A stretch of 64,000 nucleotides of DNA from Tritrichomonas musculus (taxonomy: Eukaryota; Parabasalia; Tritrichomonadida; Tritrichomonadidae). The stretch covers positions 1-64,000 of the forward strand of contig JAPFFF010000076.1 of NCBI GenBank assembly GCA_039105265.1. The letters are read 5' to 3'. This document shows positions 18,050 through 28,741 of the stretch, one piece after another. A model generated the notes under the pieces. The model worked only from the letters and a program-made list of their open reading frames with translations, was not told where the DNA came from and made no database searches. The translations under genes were made by a program, and so were the position numbers. How positions within the stretch are numbered: the first letter of the stretch is position 1; each line of letters begins with the position of its first letter.

Positions 18050-18812
18050 TTTAATTTTAAAATTACATTGTTTTTAAAGAATACTTAGAACCTGTTTATG
18101 ATTTTATGACGATGTGGGAAAATGAAAATGCTATCTTTGCTGATGTATATATTCATTATAGATCTTTCAAAGTAAAACCGCAAGCATGATTAGCATCTAA
18201 AGTCAATCGTCTGATAAAACCTCATCAATATTTATTCCATATTGACATAAACTTTTCCTGATTTTTTTCTATTAAAACTTCTGCATCATATAATTCTTCA
18301 CTTAGATGAATGAAATCTAGAAAAAAATCGCAATAATTTCCATTCGTTAAATGATAAGCAATTGCGATTTTTGTTATACCGAAGAACTGTAATATTATTT
18401 AAAAATGTATTTTCTATTGTTTGAAAAGTGTTTGTACCCAAAAGAATAAAGCCAAACATATTTTTAACTATTCTTTTTCTCTTTCTTCAGAAGATGCAGA
18501 AGGTATGTCAATTTTTGTACATTCTAAAAAAATTTTTGGTAAATGGATGCCAGAATGTCTTTTGATATTTTTGACAGAAGAAAAAATTTATAGCCATCTT
18601 TTGCATTTACTACAATGAAAATATTCTTTTGAAATCACTTTTATATTATTTTTGGAAATAACAGGAACAAAAATCATTGTAGCATTTTTCAATATAGTCT
18701 CCAATATGAATAGATGGTTCAACAAAATTATTTTTATATGTTTTTTTAACATCTTAGTTAATAATGGAATTTGGATATTTGAATTTAAGTTCAAATCCTT
18801 TGTATTAACCAT
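18050..18812 (-). pseudogene. Decayed protein-coding remnant with a C2H2/BED-like finger
   Basis: The longest open piece (18588-18812) ends in YFHCSKCKRWL. Past its stop the same frame reads SSVKNIKRHSGIHLPKIF, completing a C-x2-C ... H-x3-H finger. Further pieces such as FFLDFIHLSEELYDAEVLIE and EKNQEKFMSIWNKY are protein-like but broken by stops. It may be a fossil transposase of the BED-finger type or a host zinc-finger gene. I cannot assign a family. Confidence 0.35.
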
Positions 18813-18945
18813 TTCATCTCAATACTTCTGAATAATTTTAAATATAATTATAATTTTTTGATGATTGTAAGTCTTCAAACATTTTCATTTTAATATTCCT
18901 GATAAATTTCAATGAAATCAATCAATATATGTTTGAGTTGAAATG

Positions 18946-18967
18946 CACGCAAAACGATGTTCTTACA
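18946..18967. repeat. 22-bp direct repeat, first copy
   Basis: The sequence cacgcaaaacgatgttctta plus ca recurs exactly at 19518-19539. In AT-rich, otherwise unique sequence this is unlikely to be chance. It could be a trace of a lost insertion or a short dispersed motif. Confidence 0.6.
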
Positions 18968-19517
18968 ATCATCAAGAAATTATAATTATTTTTGTAATTA
19001 ATATTATTTGTGAGAAAATTTTCCAAAATTTTCTTCTTACGTTTACTCGTACGTTTATTCCGCAAAAAAAAAGACAGTTAATTTCTAAGGGTATATATTA
19101 TATTATATTATTTCTGAATATTTAAATATAATGGAAAAACATTAATTACTCATGAGTAAAAGCTCATTTTCGCTTGTAAAATCAAAAATTTTTTAAAATT
19201 GAAATTTGATGTATAAAATGATGAGATAAAAAAATCAAATACTTCCTGTTTTTGTTTTTTTGATTTTTTTTTTTAAATATTTGTTCCTTAACTTTCCTTT
19301 TTTTCTCTAAAACCGTTTTCGTTTCAATTATTATATAATTCGTAGTAACAAAAACCGTTTTCGTGAAAAAAAATTTTCATAAAATTTTGATTTTTTTTCT
19401 ACGCGAAAAAATTTTTTCATGAATTTTTCTATATTTTTATTGAAAATTTGAATGGAAATAAAGAATTTTTATTTTTTTCCCATGTAAAAATGAAAATTTT
19501 CTCGTGCTAGGACTATA

Positions 19518-19539
19518 CACGCAAAACGATGTTCTTACA
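19518..19539. repeat. 22-bp direct repeat, second copy
   Basis: Second occurrence of the repeat at 18946-18967, 572 bp downstream in the same orientation. Confidence 0.6.
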
Positions 19540-19784
19540 TTAAATTTTCTTTTACCAAGATAAATATTATAACAAGATAAATGGTTCTTAAACAAAAAAA
19601 ATAATTATATTAAATTTCATTAAAATAACAGTTTAACAATCTTTTTAGAAGAAATTTCTATTTGTCGATTTGCTTTCGCCCATTAAAAAATTTTCCATTC
19701 AAAATTGAAATAAAATTCAGACGAATTAAAATTATAATTTTGAACTAAATATTTTTTTTAAAAAAAAAACAAATCATTTTATTA

Positions 19785-20880
19785 ATGGAAGATTATTATA
19801 ATTACCTTGAACAAAGCAACGAAATTACAGATATGATTCTAAATTACATTGATAATGATGATGAATCTGATGAATATTTTGTAAAAATAATAAAACATAT
19901 TCAAAAGCTAGATGAAAATAGGAACACAGAAACAATACGTTTATTTCTAAAAATTATTTCAAGTTTATCAAGAAATCACAACCGTAAACATCACTTAATC
20001 AATAAAATGGAGAAAATCATTATTTCATTAAAATCAATAATAATGACAAACATATCAAATATAGAGATTTTCAAGATATTTGAAAAAAATCCCAGGATGC
20101 TATTTGCATTATTTGAACATGGAATGATTACATCAGATTATACTTTGTATCCATTAATGTTCAAAAACCGTTATTCACGATATCATAAACTTCGTCACTT
20201 TATATTCCCAGTAATTAAGAAAACTCTTTGCCAAAAAAAAGTTGATAAAGTGAAATCTGAATTATAACGTACAAGATTTCGAACTTTTTGAGAAAAAATG
20301 TAGAATAGGTGAAAATGACTCTCCAATTTGCGAAATTATAAGAAATGATGAAATTGATGAATTCATTACTTATGTAACCAGAGCAGATTTCCCATTATCA
20401 AGTCATATCAATCCATCAATATTTGAAACAAACGAGTTTTTATTTGATAAAACGCCAACATTAATAGAATATGCAGCATTCTTCGGATCAATTCAAATCT
20501 TTCGCTTTTTATTATTAAATGATGTCAAATTGACAGAAGATTTATTCCTTTATGCAATTCACGGCCGAAACGCAGACATAATTCATATTCTGGAATCAAA
20601 TAAAATAAAGCCAGAATACGATAAATGCTTGTTTGAAGCAATTAAATGCAATCATAATGAAATTACAAATTATATTTTTTCTAATTATTTAGAAAATGAT
20701 ATTAACAAAATGCGTGGATACTCTACATACATTGCTGAAAAAGATAGATACTACGATGATATGGTTTATAATGGCTTTGGATATTTTATTTTAGAGTATT
20801 ATACAAACGATTCAATTAATAAGTTAGCAATGTTTTATTACAGCAAGTTTGATATACTTTGCATATTAAGACTTCCATAA
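19785..20880 (+). pseudogene. Divergent DUF3447 ankyrin-like gene with one frameshift
   Basis: The first frame (19785-20267, 160 residues) starts MEDYYNYLEQSNEITDMILN and aligns with the N-terminus of the other DUF3447 proteins. A frameshift near 20254-20266 moves the homology to the next frame. That frame reads YNVQDFELFEKKCRIGENDS, then the DUF3447 core LIEYAAFFGSIQIFRFLLLN, and ends at 20880. Apart from this shift the gene looks complete at about 365 codons, so it is a young pseudogene or a sequencing error. It is clearly more divergent from the three other DUF3447 copies than they are from each other. Confidence 0.75.
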
Positions 20881-21123
20881 ACTAATTAATGACTTTCATT
20901 GGTAATAATACTTTCAAAGTTTGTTTCAATCATAAAATGGAGATAGAGTACTTTCTAATAATTCTGAATAAAAAGTAAATATACAATTTTATATTTATGT
21001 AAAAATTTTTATATGTGCAATATATACATAAAACAATACATCAAATATTATCATGCAACACTAAATCAATCTCTAAAATTCTGGAATTGCATTCCCAAAC
21101 TTCAATCGAATTATTAGTAATAT

Positions 21124-21190
21124 ATTGAGTTGGTCTAATTTGTAGGATATTTGGCTGTCGCTCTTGATCAGGGTTTGATTCCCATTGCCT
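21124..21190 (+). pseudogene. Degenerate tRNA-Asp(GTC)-like sequence
   Basis: GGTCTAATTTGTAGGATAT, GGCTGTCGC (loop with GTC anticodon) and GATCAGGGTTTGATTCCC ending in ATTGCC follow the order of a eukaryotic tRNA-Asp gene. The anticodon stem, T stem and 5' acceptor strand no longer pair, and the B box carries TTTGATT instead of TTCGATT. A T-run follows about 15 bp later. Best read as a tRNA pseudogene. Confidence 0.5.
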
Positions 21191-21497
21191 CATTTTGGTT
21201 TTTTTTTTATGAATTTTTTTTTTATATCAATTTATGAAAACAATTTAAATCAAATATTTAGTTGTTCTTTAACTAAATGTTTATATTATACCTATTTGCA
21301 TTCAAAAAAACATTTGTTTTTATTATTTCTATTTCACTTTTCTGAATATTGTTGATTTATAATAATAATTTGAACTAAAAAAAATCATTAATAAAAGTGG
21401 TTGTTCTAATGATAAAAAAACACCTAAATACATTAAATTTAATAATTTTGTACATAATTACTTGAGATATTAATAAAAATTCAAAATATAAAAAATA

Positions 21498-21569
21498 TGG
21501 ATGTTAGGAGGATCGAACTCCTGGCCTCTACAATGCAAATGTAGCGCTCTACCACTGAGCTAAACACCC
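21498..21569 (-). tRNA. tRNA-Ala (anticodon UGC), inverted copy 3
   Basis: The reverse complement has the same 72 bases as the plus-strand tRNA-Ala copies. About 50 bp upstream (TTTCAGTATATGAGAAA on the transcribed strand) are also similar, so the copy moved with some flank. A T-run follows the discriminator. No retrotransposon is inserted at this copy. Confidence 0.95.
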
Positions 21570-22066
21570 TTTCTCATATACTGAAATTATTAGTTATATT
21601 TAAATAATATATAGTTGATAAATGAAACTTTAGAAACCTCAAAATATAATTTTGCGAAATAGTTTTGCTGGAAACAATAATTCTTAATAATTAAAAGGTT
21701 CTTTTTGCCAATTCTCAAAAAGTTTATCATCACATTTTTTCGTGCTTTGCGAAAAATTCAAAGAAGAAATGAAACAGCTCAAATTCATCAATTATCTATA
21801 CAATTCAGAAAGTAAAATGAGGTCTGCATATTCAAAGTTTTAAGGTTATGCCATATTCACGAATATCTCGACAATTGCCATTATAGAAGTGTTATAAGAA
21901 TTCCTTATCCAATTAGTTAATTCGTTAGATAATTTGATTAGTTTACTAGTTATTTAATTAATTAGTAAACTTTGTATATTAATAAGATTTTTATAGGTAT
22001 ATACATCAATATTAAATTTGTCATTTTTCAAATAACATTTCATTAATAAAATAAAACTTATAAAAC

Positions 22067-23254
22067 ATGGACCTTAAAGACTATATTGAAGAAAAAAAAG
22101 AACTTTATGAGCTCGTTATTCAATATATTGATGATGAAAGTGATAATAAAAATGTTGTTTTTGAAAATTTGCTCAAATTAATTGAAAAATTAAATTTTAA
22201 TGCAAATCATGGCGAATTTAGATTGTTACTTCATTTAATTGTACAAATATCGAATAATCACTACCGTGGAACCAATTTCTTCGCTAAAATAGAGGCAATT
22301 CTTTCGAAATTGAAAATCAAACAGACCTTTTCAAATTCTGAAATATTTAAAATATTCAAGAGCAACAAGCGAATTCTTCTTTATCTTATTCAAAGTAAGA
22401 TCCTTGAAATTGACCAAATAATCGCTGATCAAATAATTGACCTTGACTATTCAAAATTTCTGTATACCGAGGTCAAAGCATTTATTAAAGATGATAAAAA
22501 AAGGGAAGAAATTGAGAAGCAATTACATTCGTTCGATGAAAACCGCAAAATGGCTGAAAATGACTCAATTGTAGGCCGGTTGATTAGAGCAGATTCGCTT
22601 GAAGAATTCAAAACTTATGTCGAAAAAAATGACTTCAATTTGAACCTGAGAATTCGACCTTCAATTTATGAAACAAACAGTTACTTATTGAAGCTAGAAA
22701 AGCTGCCATATTTGATTGAGTATGCGGCATTTTTTGGAGCGATTAAAATTTTCGAATTCATGCTAGAAAAAAAAGTCAAATTGACCTCTTCTGTTTGGAA
22801 TTTCGCCTTACATTCAAATAATTTTGGCTTAATTGACTTCCTCGAAAAACACAATATTGAGCCAAAATACAAAAATTATCAAATCTGCCTTTCTCGTGCG
22901 ATTCTCTTTCATAACAACAGCTTTGCTCGATACATCGTTGAAAACAAGTTGGATGAGCAAGTAAATCTTGACACTTTTTGTAATCTGGATGAAATTGTTA
23001 TTGATGGCATTTTTAGCTCTTATAATCTGCATTTCTTTCCTTCTGACTTCAATAATAGAACGATCTTTTATTGCTTGATCGAGAATTATTACACTGACAT
23101 TTTAATTGCTATTGTGAGCAGCAGGATTTTGAAATCCGACTCGATAGTAATTTTCAAACTCCAAAGTTATTTTTGTAATTCCAAAACAAAAAATTTTAAT
23201 CACATTCAAAACAAAAAAATAATTTTTTATGGCGTTTCAAAACCAAATCTTTAA
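22067..23254 (+). CDS. DUF3447 / ankyrin-like protein, copy 3
   Basis: 395 residues. Residues about 53-149 and from about 275 to the end are almost identical to copies 1 and 2, while the start (NKNVVFENLLKLIEKLNF) and the middle (for example EKQLHSFDENRKMAENDS and LEKHNIEPKYKNYQ) differ at many positions. The family core LPYLIEYAAFFGAIKIFEF is intact. It has the same C-terminal ending (VSKPNL) and the same frame break before the next ORF as the other copies. The patchwork suggests gene conversion. Confidence 0.75.
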   Translation: MDLKDYIEEKKELYELVIQYIDDESDNKNVVFENLLKLIEKLNFNANHGEFRLLLHLIVQISNNHYRGTNFFAKIEAILSKLKIKQTFSNSEIFKIFKSNKRILLYLIQSKILEIDQIIADQIIDLDYSKFLYTEVKAFIKDDKKREEIEKQLHSFDENRKMAENDSIVGRLIRADSLEEFKTYVEKNDFNLNLRIRPSIYETNSYLLKLEKLPYLIEYAAFFGAIKIFEFMLEKKVKLTSSVWNFALHSNNFGLIDFLEKHNIEPKYKNYQICLSRAILFHNNSFARYIVENKLDEQVNLDTFCNLDEIVIDGIFSSYNLHFFPSDFNNRTIFYCLIENYYTDILIAIVSSRILKSDSIVIFKLQSYFCNSKTKNFNHIQNKKIIFYGVSKPNL

Positions 23255-23345
23255 ATGATATTTATGAAAAAACAAAATATTTTGTAAAGTTTCAAATCGA
23301 TTAGTTAAATAAAATTTTTATTGTTTTTTTGTTTATTTTGCAGCA

Positions 23346-24023
23346 ATGAAACTTGCCTGCGATTGTGACAATCATGAACTTGTTGACTGTTTTATATCAC
23401 AGGAAGGATTTGAGTTCAAACCTTACATTTTCCAGAATGCGACATCTTTGACGAGAATTAACATTCCTGACGCGTTTACAGTGATACCAAACTCAGCATT
23501 CCGAAACTGCTCGTCACTTATCGCAGTTTCTATCCCTTCTTTTGTAACTTCATTTGAAACAGCTTGTTTCTTTGGGTGTGAAAGCTTGAAGGAAATCACA
23601 ATTCCAGACACGGTTGTCTCGATTGCCAGTTATGCCTTCTGCGATTGTTTCTCGCTGGAAGAAGTCACAGTTCCTCCTTCGGTTAAACGGATTGAAAGGT
23701 CTGTTTTCAGTGGCTGTAAATCATTGAAAAAAGTGACACTTCCAGAATCAGTTACATTGATCTTATCTTTCGCCTTCGAAGGCTGCACTAGTTTGAAAGA
23801 GATCAACATTCCTCCCTGTGTAACCGAAATTGGAGCATGCTCATTCAAAGACTGCTCGTCCTTGGAAAAAATTGTCATTCCTTCATCTGTGACCAAAATT
23901 GGAAGGAAATGCTTTAAAGGATGCCTGGAGTTGTCTAGCATCACCATTCCTCCCTCCTTTGATTTAAAAATGCTCGATATTGACTTAACAACTCAACGAA
24001 TAGAAGTTCAATCACCTCAATGA
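23346..24023 (+). CDS. Ankyrin-end / BspA-type LRR ORF, copy 3
   Basis: 225 residues. It equals copies 1 and 2 up to FDLKMLD except for one altered LRR unit (SVTLILSFAFEGC instead of SILFIESFAFEGC) and G-to-A in SIASYAF. It then ends in a different tail (IDLTTQRIEVQSPQ). The ankyrin-like start and about seven TpLRR units are the same. No signal peptide or membrane anchor. The tail may be the original C-terminus that the other two copies lost by frameshift, or a separate ending. Confidence 0.65.
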   Translation: MKLACDCDNHELVDCFISQEGFEFKPYIFQNATSLTRINIPDAFTVIPNSAFRNCSSLIAVSIPSFVTSFETACFFGCESLKEITIPDTVVSIASYAFCDCFSLEEVTVPPSVKRIERSVFSGCKSLKKVTLPESVTLILSFAFEGCTSLKEINIPPCVTEIGACSFKDCSSLEKIVIPSSVTKIGRKCFKGCLELSSITIPPSFDLKMLDIDLTTQRIEVQSPQ

Positions 24024-25189
24024 AAAAAGAATTCATTTACTCGCTTATTAACATTACAATTTTCAATTTATTTTGAGTTAAAACAATAGATTCATTAAAT
24101 TTTCTTGAAATTTATCTCTCTGTTTTTAGATTTTTTTATTGTTTATGTTATTTTGTTATTGATTGATTGATTATTCTTTAGTGCATATCATTAGAGACTG
24201 AAAGATTGGCTGCAATCAAAATTTGATATTATTAGCCTATAAAAAGTTTTCTAGCAAACTTTTTACAATTTGAAATCAAAACTTGTTTTATGCAAATTAT
24301 AAAGTATTGAAGCTATTGTAAACATAAATTTCAATAAAAGTAATAAGCTATATTATTTTTGTTTTCCAGATGTCTGATTTTGTATCATTCCCATAAAAAA
24401 TTACAATAGATAAAAAATCTTTGAAAAAAATATAGTTTATTATTATAAATATTCTTCATTTACATAAAAAAAATTTATGTCATTTTATTCCATCAAAATT
24501 TCTGAAATAAATCTCATAAATGTGAATAAAATGTGCTTAAAAACTTTTTCAAAGCGTTTGTATGAGAATCTCAGAAAAAAATTGAGAATCAGAATCTCAT
24601 ATTTAATTATTTATTTTTTTTTTTAAATAATAATAATTAAATATGATAAAAAATAGCTGCAAAACTAAGAAGAAATAAGAAATATTTATTGTTAAATTTT
24701 ATTACAAAATTTGAATTAATAACTCAGTTAAAAATTTTTGAGAGTTAACAAAGAATTCATTTGAATATATATCTTTTGCATTTAATAATGAATATTTATT
24801 TTTTTTTTAAATTATATATTAATTTTTTAATAAATATTTGTTTGATTTTTAAATTTTATTTTGCATATTTCCTTACTTTCAAAGATAATTTATGTTTTAA
24901 AAATTACGAATCTTTAGTAAAATTCAAAAATTTTCAATAAATAAACAATTTTTTTTGAATACTATAAACTACAGTAAATTGAATCTCAATTAAAATATTT
25001 TCACATTTATAAATATCATTAAATAATATTTTATATTTTCGGAATATAAAATATAATTTAATAATTAAAAAATGACTAAAAATATAAAAATACGAATTTT
25101 TTAAAAAGATATTAAAAGATAAATATAGACAATAAAAAAAAAACTTAAACGAAAAAATTTGAAAAGAATTTTTCAGAGTTTTTATAGTA
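24024..25189. other. AT-rich intergenic region
   Basis: More than 1.1 kb of very AT-rich DNA with A/T runs and no supported gene. It separates the DUF3447/LRR pair from the BspA-like surface protein gene. The minus-strand open frame near 24934-25233 is low-complexity and unsupported. Confidence 0.5.
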
Positions 25190-27751
25190 ATGAACATCTT
25201 TTTGATTTTTTTAATCTCTTCAATTTCTTCCAAGTCAGAAAAATGTTATTCAGGTCCATTATCCATTTTAGAAAATATTACAGAAATTAAGGACAAAGAA
25301 TACGAATTATGTTCAGAATTCACTGGAATTTTGAAGATACCTAACTCAATTACAAGAATTGGAATATCCTCTTTTAAAGGATGCTCCGGTTTTACAGGTT
25401 CTTTAATAATTCCAGATTCAGTTATATTTATTGGTCATGACGCTTTTTCTGGATGTTCAGGCTTCACTGGATCATTGACACTTCCGAATAAAATTATTAA
25501 TATTGAAGATTGCACCTTTTTTGGCTGTTCGAACCTAAAAGGATCATTATTTTTATCAGAAAATTTGATAAGTATTGGAAATTATGCCTTTTTTAACTGC
25601 TCAAGCTTAAATGGAACGCTACTAATTCCTGATTCAGTCAACAGCATTGGCCAATATGCCTTTTCGTATTGTAATAATTTTAATGGTGAATTAATTTTAC
25701 CAAAACGATTAAAAATAATCAACTCCAGCTCATTTTCAGACTGTTCTGGATTCACAGGTCAATTAAAAATACCTGAAACCGTCACATCTATTAAAAGTTA
25801 TGCTTTTTCAAATTGTTACGGTTTTTCAGAATCTTTAATAATACCAAAAACGGTTATTTCTATCGGCGGTTATGCCTTCTATCGGTGCAGTGGACTCAAT
25901 GGAACATTGACTCTTCCTGATTCAGTTATCGGCATTGGAAATTTCGCTTTTTCAGACTGTTCAAAATTGAGAGGTTCATTAACGATACACGAAACCGTTA
26001 CACAAATGGAAAAAGATGCTTTCTCAAACTGTTATAGTTTTGACGGAACGTTAACTATTTCCACACAAGCAATCGGTCTCTCCACTGGCATTTTCAGCAA
26101 CTGTTTTGGCTTCACCAAATTGGTATTGAATGCGAGTTTGCTGGAATCGATCAGCAACAGCTTGTTCACAAATTGCTATGGATTCAGAGGTAATTTGGTC
26201 CTACCAAGTGAAATCAAAATTATTGGGAAATATGCTTTTCAAAATTGTTCCGGATTCACTGGTAATTTGGTCATTCCTGAAAAAGTGACAAAAATTCAAC
26301 AAGATGCCTTCTCAAATTGTCATGGATTCACCGGTGAACTGAAGTTCTCAAATTCTTTAAAAGAACTTGGAAAAAGTGCCTTCTCAAATTGTTACGGTTT
26401 TGACGGAAATCTGACACTACCAAACAAACTGTTTTCAATTGGAGCGAACGCTTTTTTTGGATGCTTCAATTTGAAGGGATCAATGACCATTCCAGAGTCT
26501 GTAATCATCGTTGAAGAAGGAGTCTTCTCCGGCTGTTCATGCTTGGATGGGACCTTGACTATCCTCTCGTCACTCGAGATCATCGAGGATTACTTGTTTG
26601 CGGACTGTTCGGGCTTGAAAGGCCCATTGAATATTCCTGAATCAGTTGAAAGCATCAGGAGTTATGCGTTCTATCGCTGTTCTGGATTGTCTGGCTCGTT
26701 AAAGCTGCCTGATAAAGTGGCGAGCATTGGCGACTATTCGTTCTTCAACTGTTCTGGTTTTAATGGCACTTTGGCCATCTCAAGTCACATGTTAAATATC
26801 GGAAATCACGCGTTTTCTGAGTGTTCTGGTTTTGTCGGATCTCTTCGACTTTCGAGTCATATTTGTTTCATCGGCAAGTCTGCGTTTTCTAATTGTTCTT
26901 GCTTTTCTGGCACGTTAACCATTCCATATACAATCATAAGCATTTCTGATTATGCCTTCTGCAATTGTTCTGGACTGAAGGGACAATTGACTCTCCCGAT
27001 TTTCTTAAAGACGATTGGAATGTACTCATTTTACAATTGTTCTGGTTTGACAAATGATCTGCAACTCCACCAGTCAATCAAATCGGTGGGAATGTCTGCA
27101 TTCCAATACTGTTCTGGATTGAATGGTTCATTGACAATCTTAAATAATGACGGAAGTTTGTCAATCGATAAATTCGCCTTTAAATCAACAAGATTTTCTG
27201 TTGTCATTTATAATTCGACAAAATTTCCGAATTGCACATCCAGTTCATTTGATGAAGATCAAGAAATTATTCTTTCTTCAGGTGTTAACAGCACCACATT
27301 TTGTGGAATCAATTTAATCAAAAAAACGCCTTCACAGTCAGAAACACCTTCTTTATCTCCAAGTCCTTCTTTGTCTGCAAGTCCTTCATTGTCATTCTCT
27401 CCTTCAACGTCAGAAGAAATCATTATTTGTCCTTCAAAATCTCCCACTTTTTCTCCTTTCAAAACAATGTCTGAAATTCCTACAAAATCATTGGTTCCTA
27501 CTTTGACAGATTCGCAATCTTTTTCTGTTATAACTGCTTTCCCTTCTCAATCACAAACTTTCAAAGGAGGAAATGATTCTAGTCGTATTAGGGACTTTGA
27601 AAATTTATATTTGTATATTTTAATAATCTGTTCTGTTTTGTTTTTAATTTCAATTATAATAATCATTATTTTATGCGTTAAAAAGAGACGTGACTCAATT
27701 ATTCCAAGAAATGAGCATCTCTCAAATTTACTTTTTTCAGATATTGGATAA
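25190..27751 (+). CDS. BspA-like leucine-rich repeat surface protein
   Basis: 853 residues. The N-terminus MNIFLIFLISSISS is a signal peptide. About 25 TpLRR units follow (about 45-660) of the type GCSGFTGSLIIPDSVIFIG, with a Cys in nearly every unit. A Ser/Pro/Thr-rich stalk (about 705-780, for example SLSPSPSLSASPSLSFSPS) leads to a transmembrane helix (LYLYILIICSVLFLISIIII, about 807-830) and a short basic cytoplasmic tail (KKRRDSIIPRN). This is the classical layout of trichomonad BspA-like proteins, thought to act in adhesion to host cells or bacteria. The ORF is uninterrupted, in contrast to the LRR ORFs on its left. Confidence 0.92.
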   Translation: MNIFLIFLISSISSKSEKCYSGPLSILENITEIKDKEYELCSEFTGILKIPNSITRIGISSFKGCSGFTGSLIIPDSVIFIGHDAFSGCSGFTGSLTLPNKIINIEDCTFFGCSNLKGSLFLSENLISIGNYAFFNCSSLNGTLLIPDSVNSIGQYAFSYCNNFNGELILPKRLKIINSSSFSDCSGFTGQLKIPETVTSIKSYAFSNCYGFSESLIIPKTVISIGGYAFYRCSGLNGTLTLPDSVIGIGNFAFSDCSKLRGSLTIHETVTQMEKDAFSNCYSFDGTLTISTQAIGLSTGIFSNCFGFTKLVLNASLLESISNSLFTNCYGFRGNLVLPSEIKIIGKYAFQNCSGFTGNLVIPEKVTKIQQDAFSNCHGFTGELKFSNSLKELGKSAFSNCYGFDGNLTLPNKLFSIGANAFFGCFNLKGSMTIPESVIIVEEGVFSGCSCLDGTLTILSSLEIIEDYLFADCSGLKGPLNIPESVESIRSYAFYRCSGLSGSLKLPDKVASIGDYSFFNCSGFNGTLAISSHMLNIGNHAFSECSGFVGSLRLSSHICFIGKSAFSNCSCFSGTLTIPYTIISISDYAFCNCSGLKGQLTLPIFLKTIGMYSFYNCSGLTNDLQLHQSIKSVGMSAFQYCSGLNGSLTILNNDGSLSIDKFAFKSTRFSVVIYNSTKFPNCTSSSFDEDQEIILSSGVNSTTFCGINLIKKTPSQSETPSLSPSPSLSASPSLSFSPSTSEEIIICPSKSPTFSPFKTMSEIPTKSLVPTLTDSQSFSVITAFPSQSQTFKGGNDSSRIRDFENLYLYILIICSVLFLISIIIIIILCVKKRRDSIIPRNEHLSNLLFSDIG

Positions 27752-28741
27752 GATTTTTTTTTTTAATCTAATTATGCGTCTTTGTTTTGTTTTATTTATT
27801 AATTTGTTATAAAACTTGTCAATAAAATATTTTATACATCAATTACTTTTTCTTTTTCTTTGTTTTTATGTTTCTTTTAAACTTTTTTTTAATTACCCCG
27901 TATTTTCTTTCCATTACTGATTCCCCAGTAGTATGATAAAAAGGGTGATTTCGGACCGAAGTCCTCACTCCCCCTTTTTAATGTCGTCCGCCTAGCGCAA
28001 GTACAACTGTTAAACTTTCGATACAATTCTTATATCTTTCTCCAATATTATCTTCAATAGGCGTGATTTCTCAAAAACAATGCTCAGGACCGTTTTCAAA
28101 ATCAAAATCAACGTCATTGAGCGATCGCCATTTTATCGAATTACATATGTGGGATAAATTTATGGACTTGTGCGGGGTTTTCATTAGTGTTTTCATATGT
28201 AATTAAAGGTAGGTGATTTCGGACCCTGTATTGCGCATAAAAATAATTCTCATTTTAAAATTTTCATTTATTATTTTCATTAATTTTCAAAATTTTTGTT
28301 CCACTTTTTGAATTTAAATTTTTGTTCTACTTTTTGAATTTAAATTTTTGTTCCACTTTTTGAACTTAAATTTTGATGTGGTGGAAGAGATCCGGAAGTC
28401 TGTCGGAAGTCAACCGGAAGTCAACTTTAAAATTTTCATCAAAATTGAACTGAATTAATGAAAATAATTTATGTAGTAATTGAGAGATAAAATTTTATTG
28501 ATTTTCCATTTATATTTCACAAGTTTATGGTTATAATTTATGAAAAGCATTAATAATAAAAAATGTCGGACTTTCTATTTTTCGAACCTCCTAACTTTTC
28601 CACTCACGAATTACCATTAAGTTATGGTCCAAATCGAGAATATTTTTAGATGGTTTTTGTTTATGACTAAATTCTGAATTCCATTTATTAAACATAATTT
28701 TTGTTTCTTTATTTTTTTTTATCAAACATAAAACAACGCAA
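27752..28741. repeat. Host spacer and left terminal region of Maverick A
   Basis: 27752-27926 is AT-rich host sequence. From 27927 the base composition becomes more GC-rich. A short internal palindrome (AAAAAGGG ... CCCCCTTTTT) lies at 27938-27980, the phrase GGTGATTTCGGACC occurs at 27945 and 28211, and a 28-bp unit (TTGTTCCACTTTTTGAATTT) occurs three times around 28300-28375. CCGGAAGTC is repeated near 28391-28425. Probably the terminal inverted repeat plus the polymerase promoter region. The partner repeat is outside the window. Confidence 0.55.

Larger units (their letters stand above)
17370..19784. other. AT-rich region without an intact gene
   Basis: No convincing intact ORF. It contains a decayed coding remnant on the minus strand (about 18050-18812), a 22-bp direct repeat (18946 and 19518), an inverted repeat near 18850/18962 and poly-A/T rich stretches with a repeated AAAACCGTTTTCGT near 19310 and 19352. 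Confidence 0.5.
20881..22066. other. Intergenic region with tRNA relic and inverted tRNA-Ala
   Basis: No protein gene seen. It holds a degenerate tRNA-Asp-like sequence (about 21124-21190) and a minus-strand tRNA-Ala (21498-21569). The final 48 bp before 22067 resemble the upstream region of the other two DUF3447 copies (TCATTTTTCAAATAACATTT). Confidence 0.55.

Noticed and set aside
24934-25233. 99-codon minus-strand ORF before the BspA-like gene
   Set aside because: Phe/Lys/Ile-rich product of AT-rich DNA. It overlaps the signal-peptide end of the BspA-like gene and has no recognisable domain.
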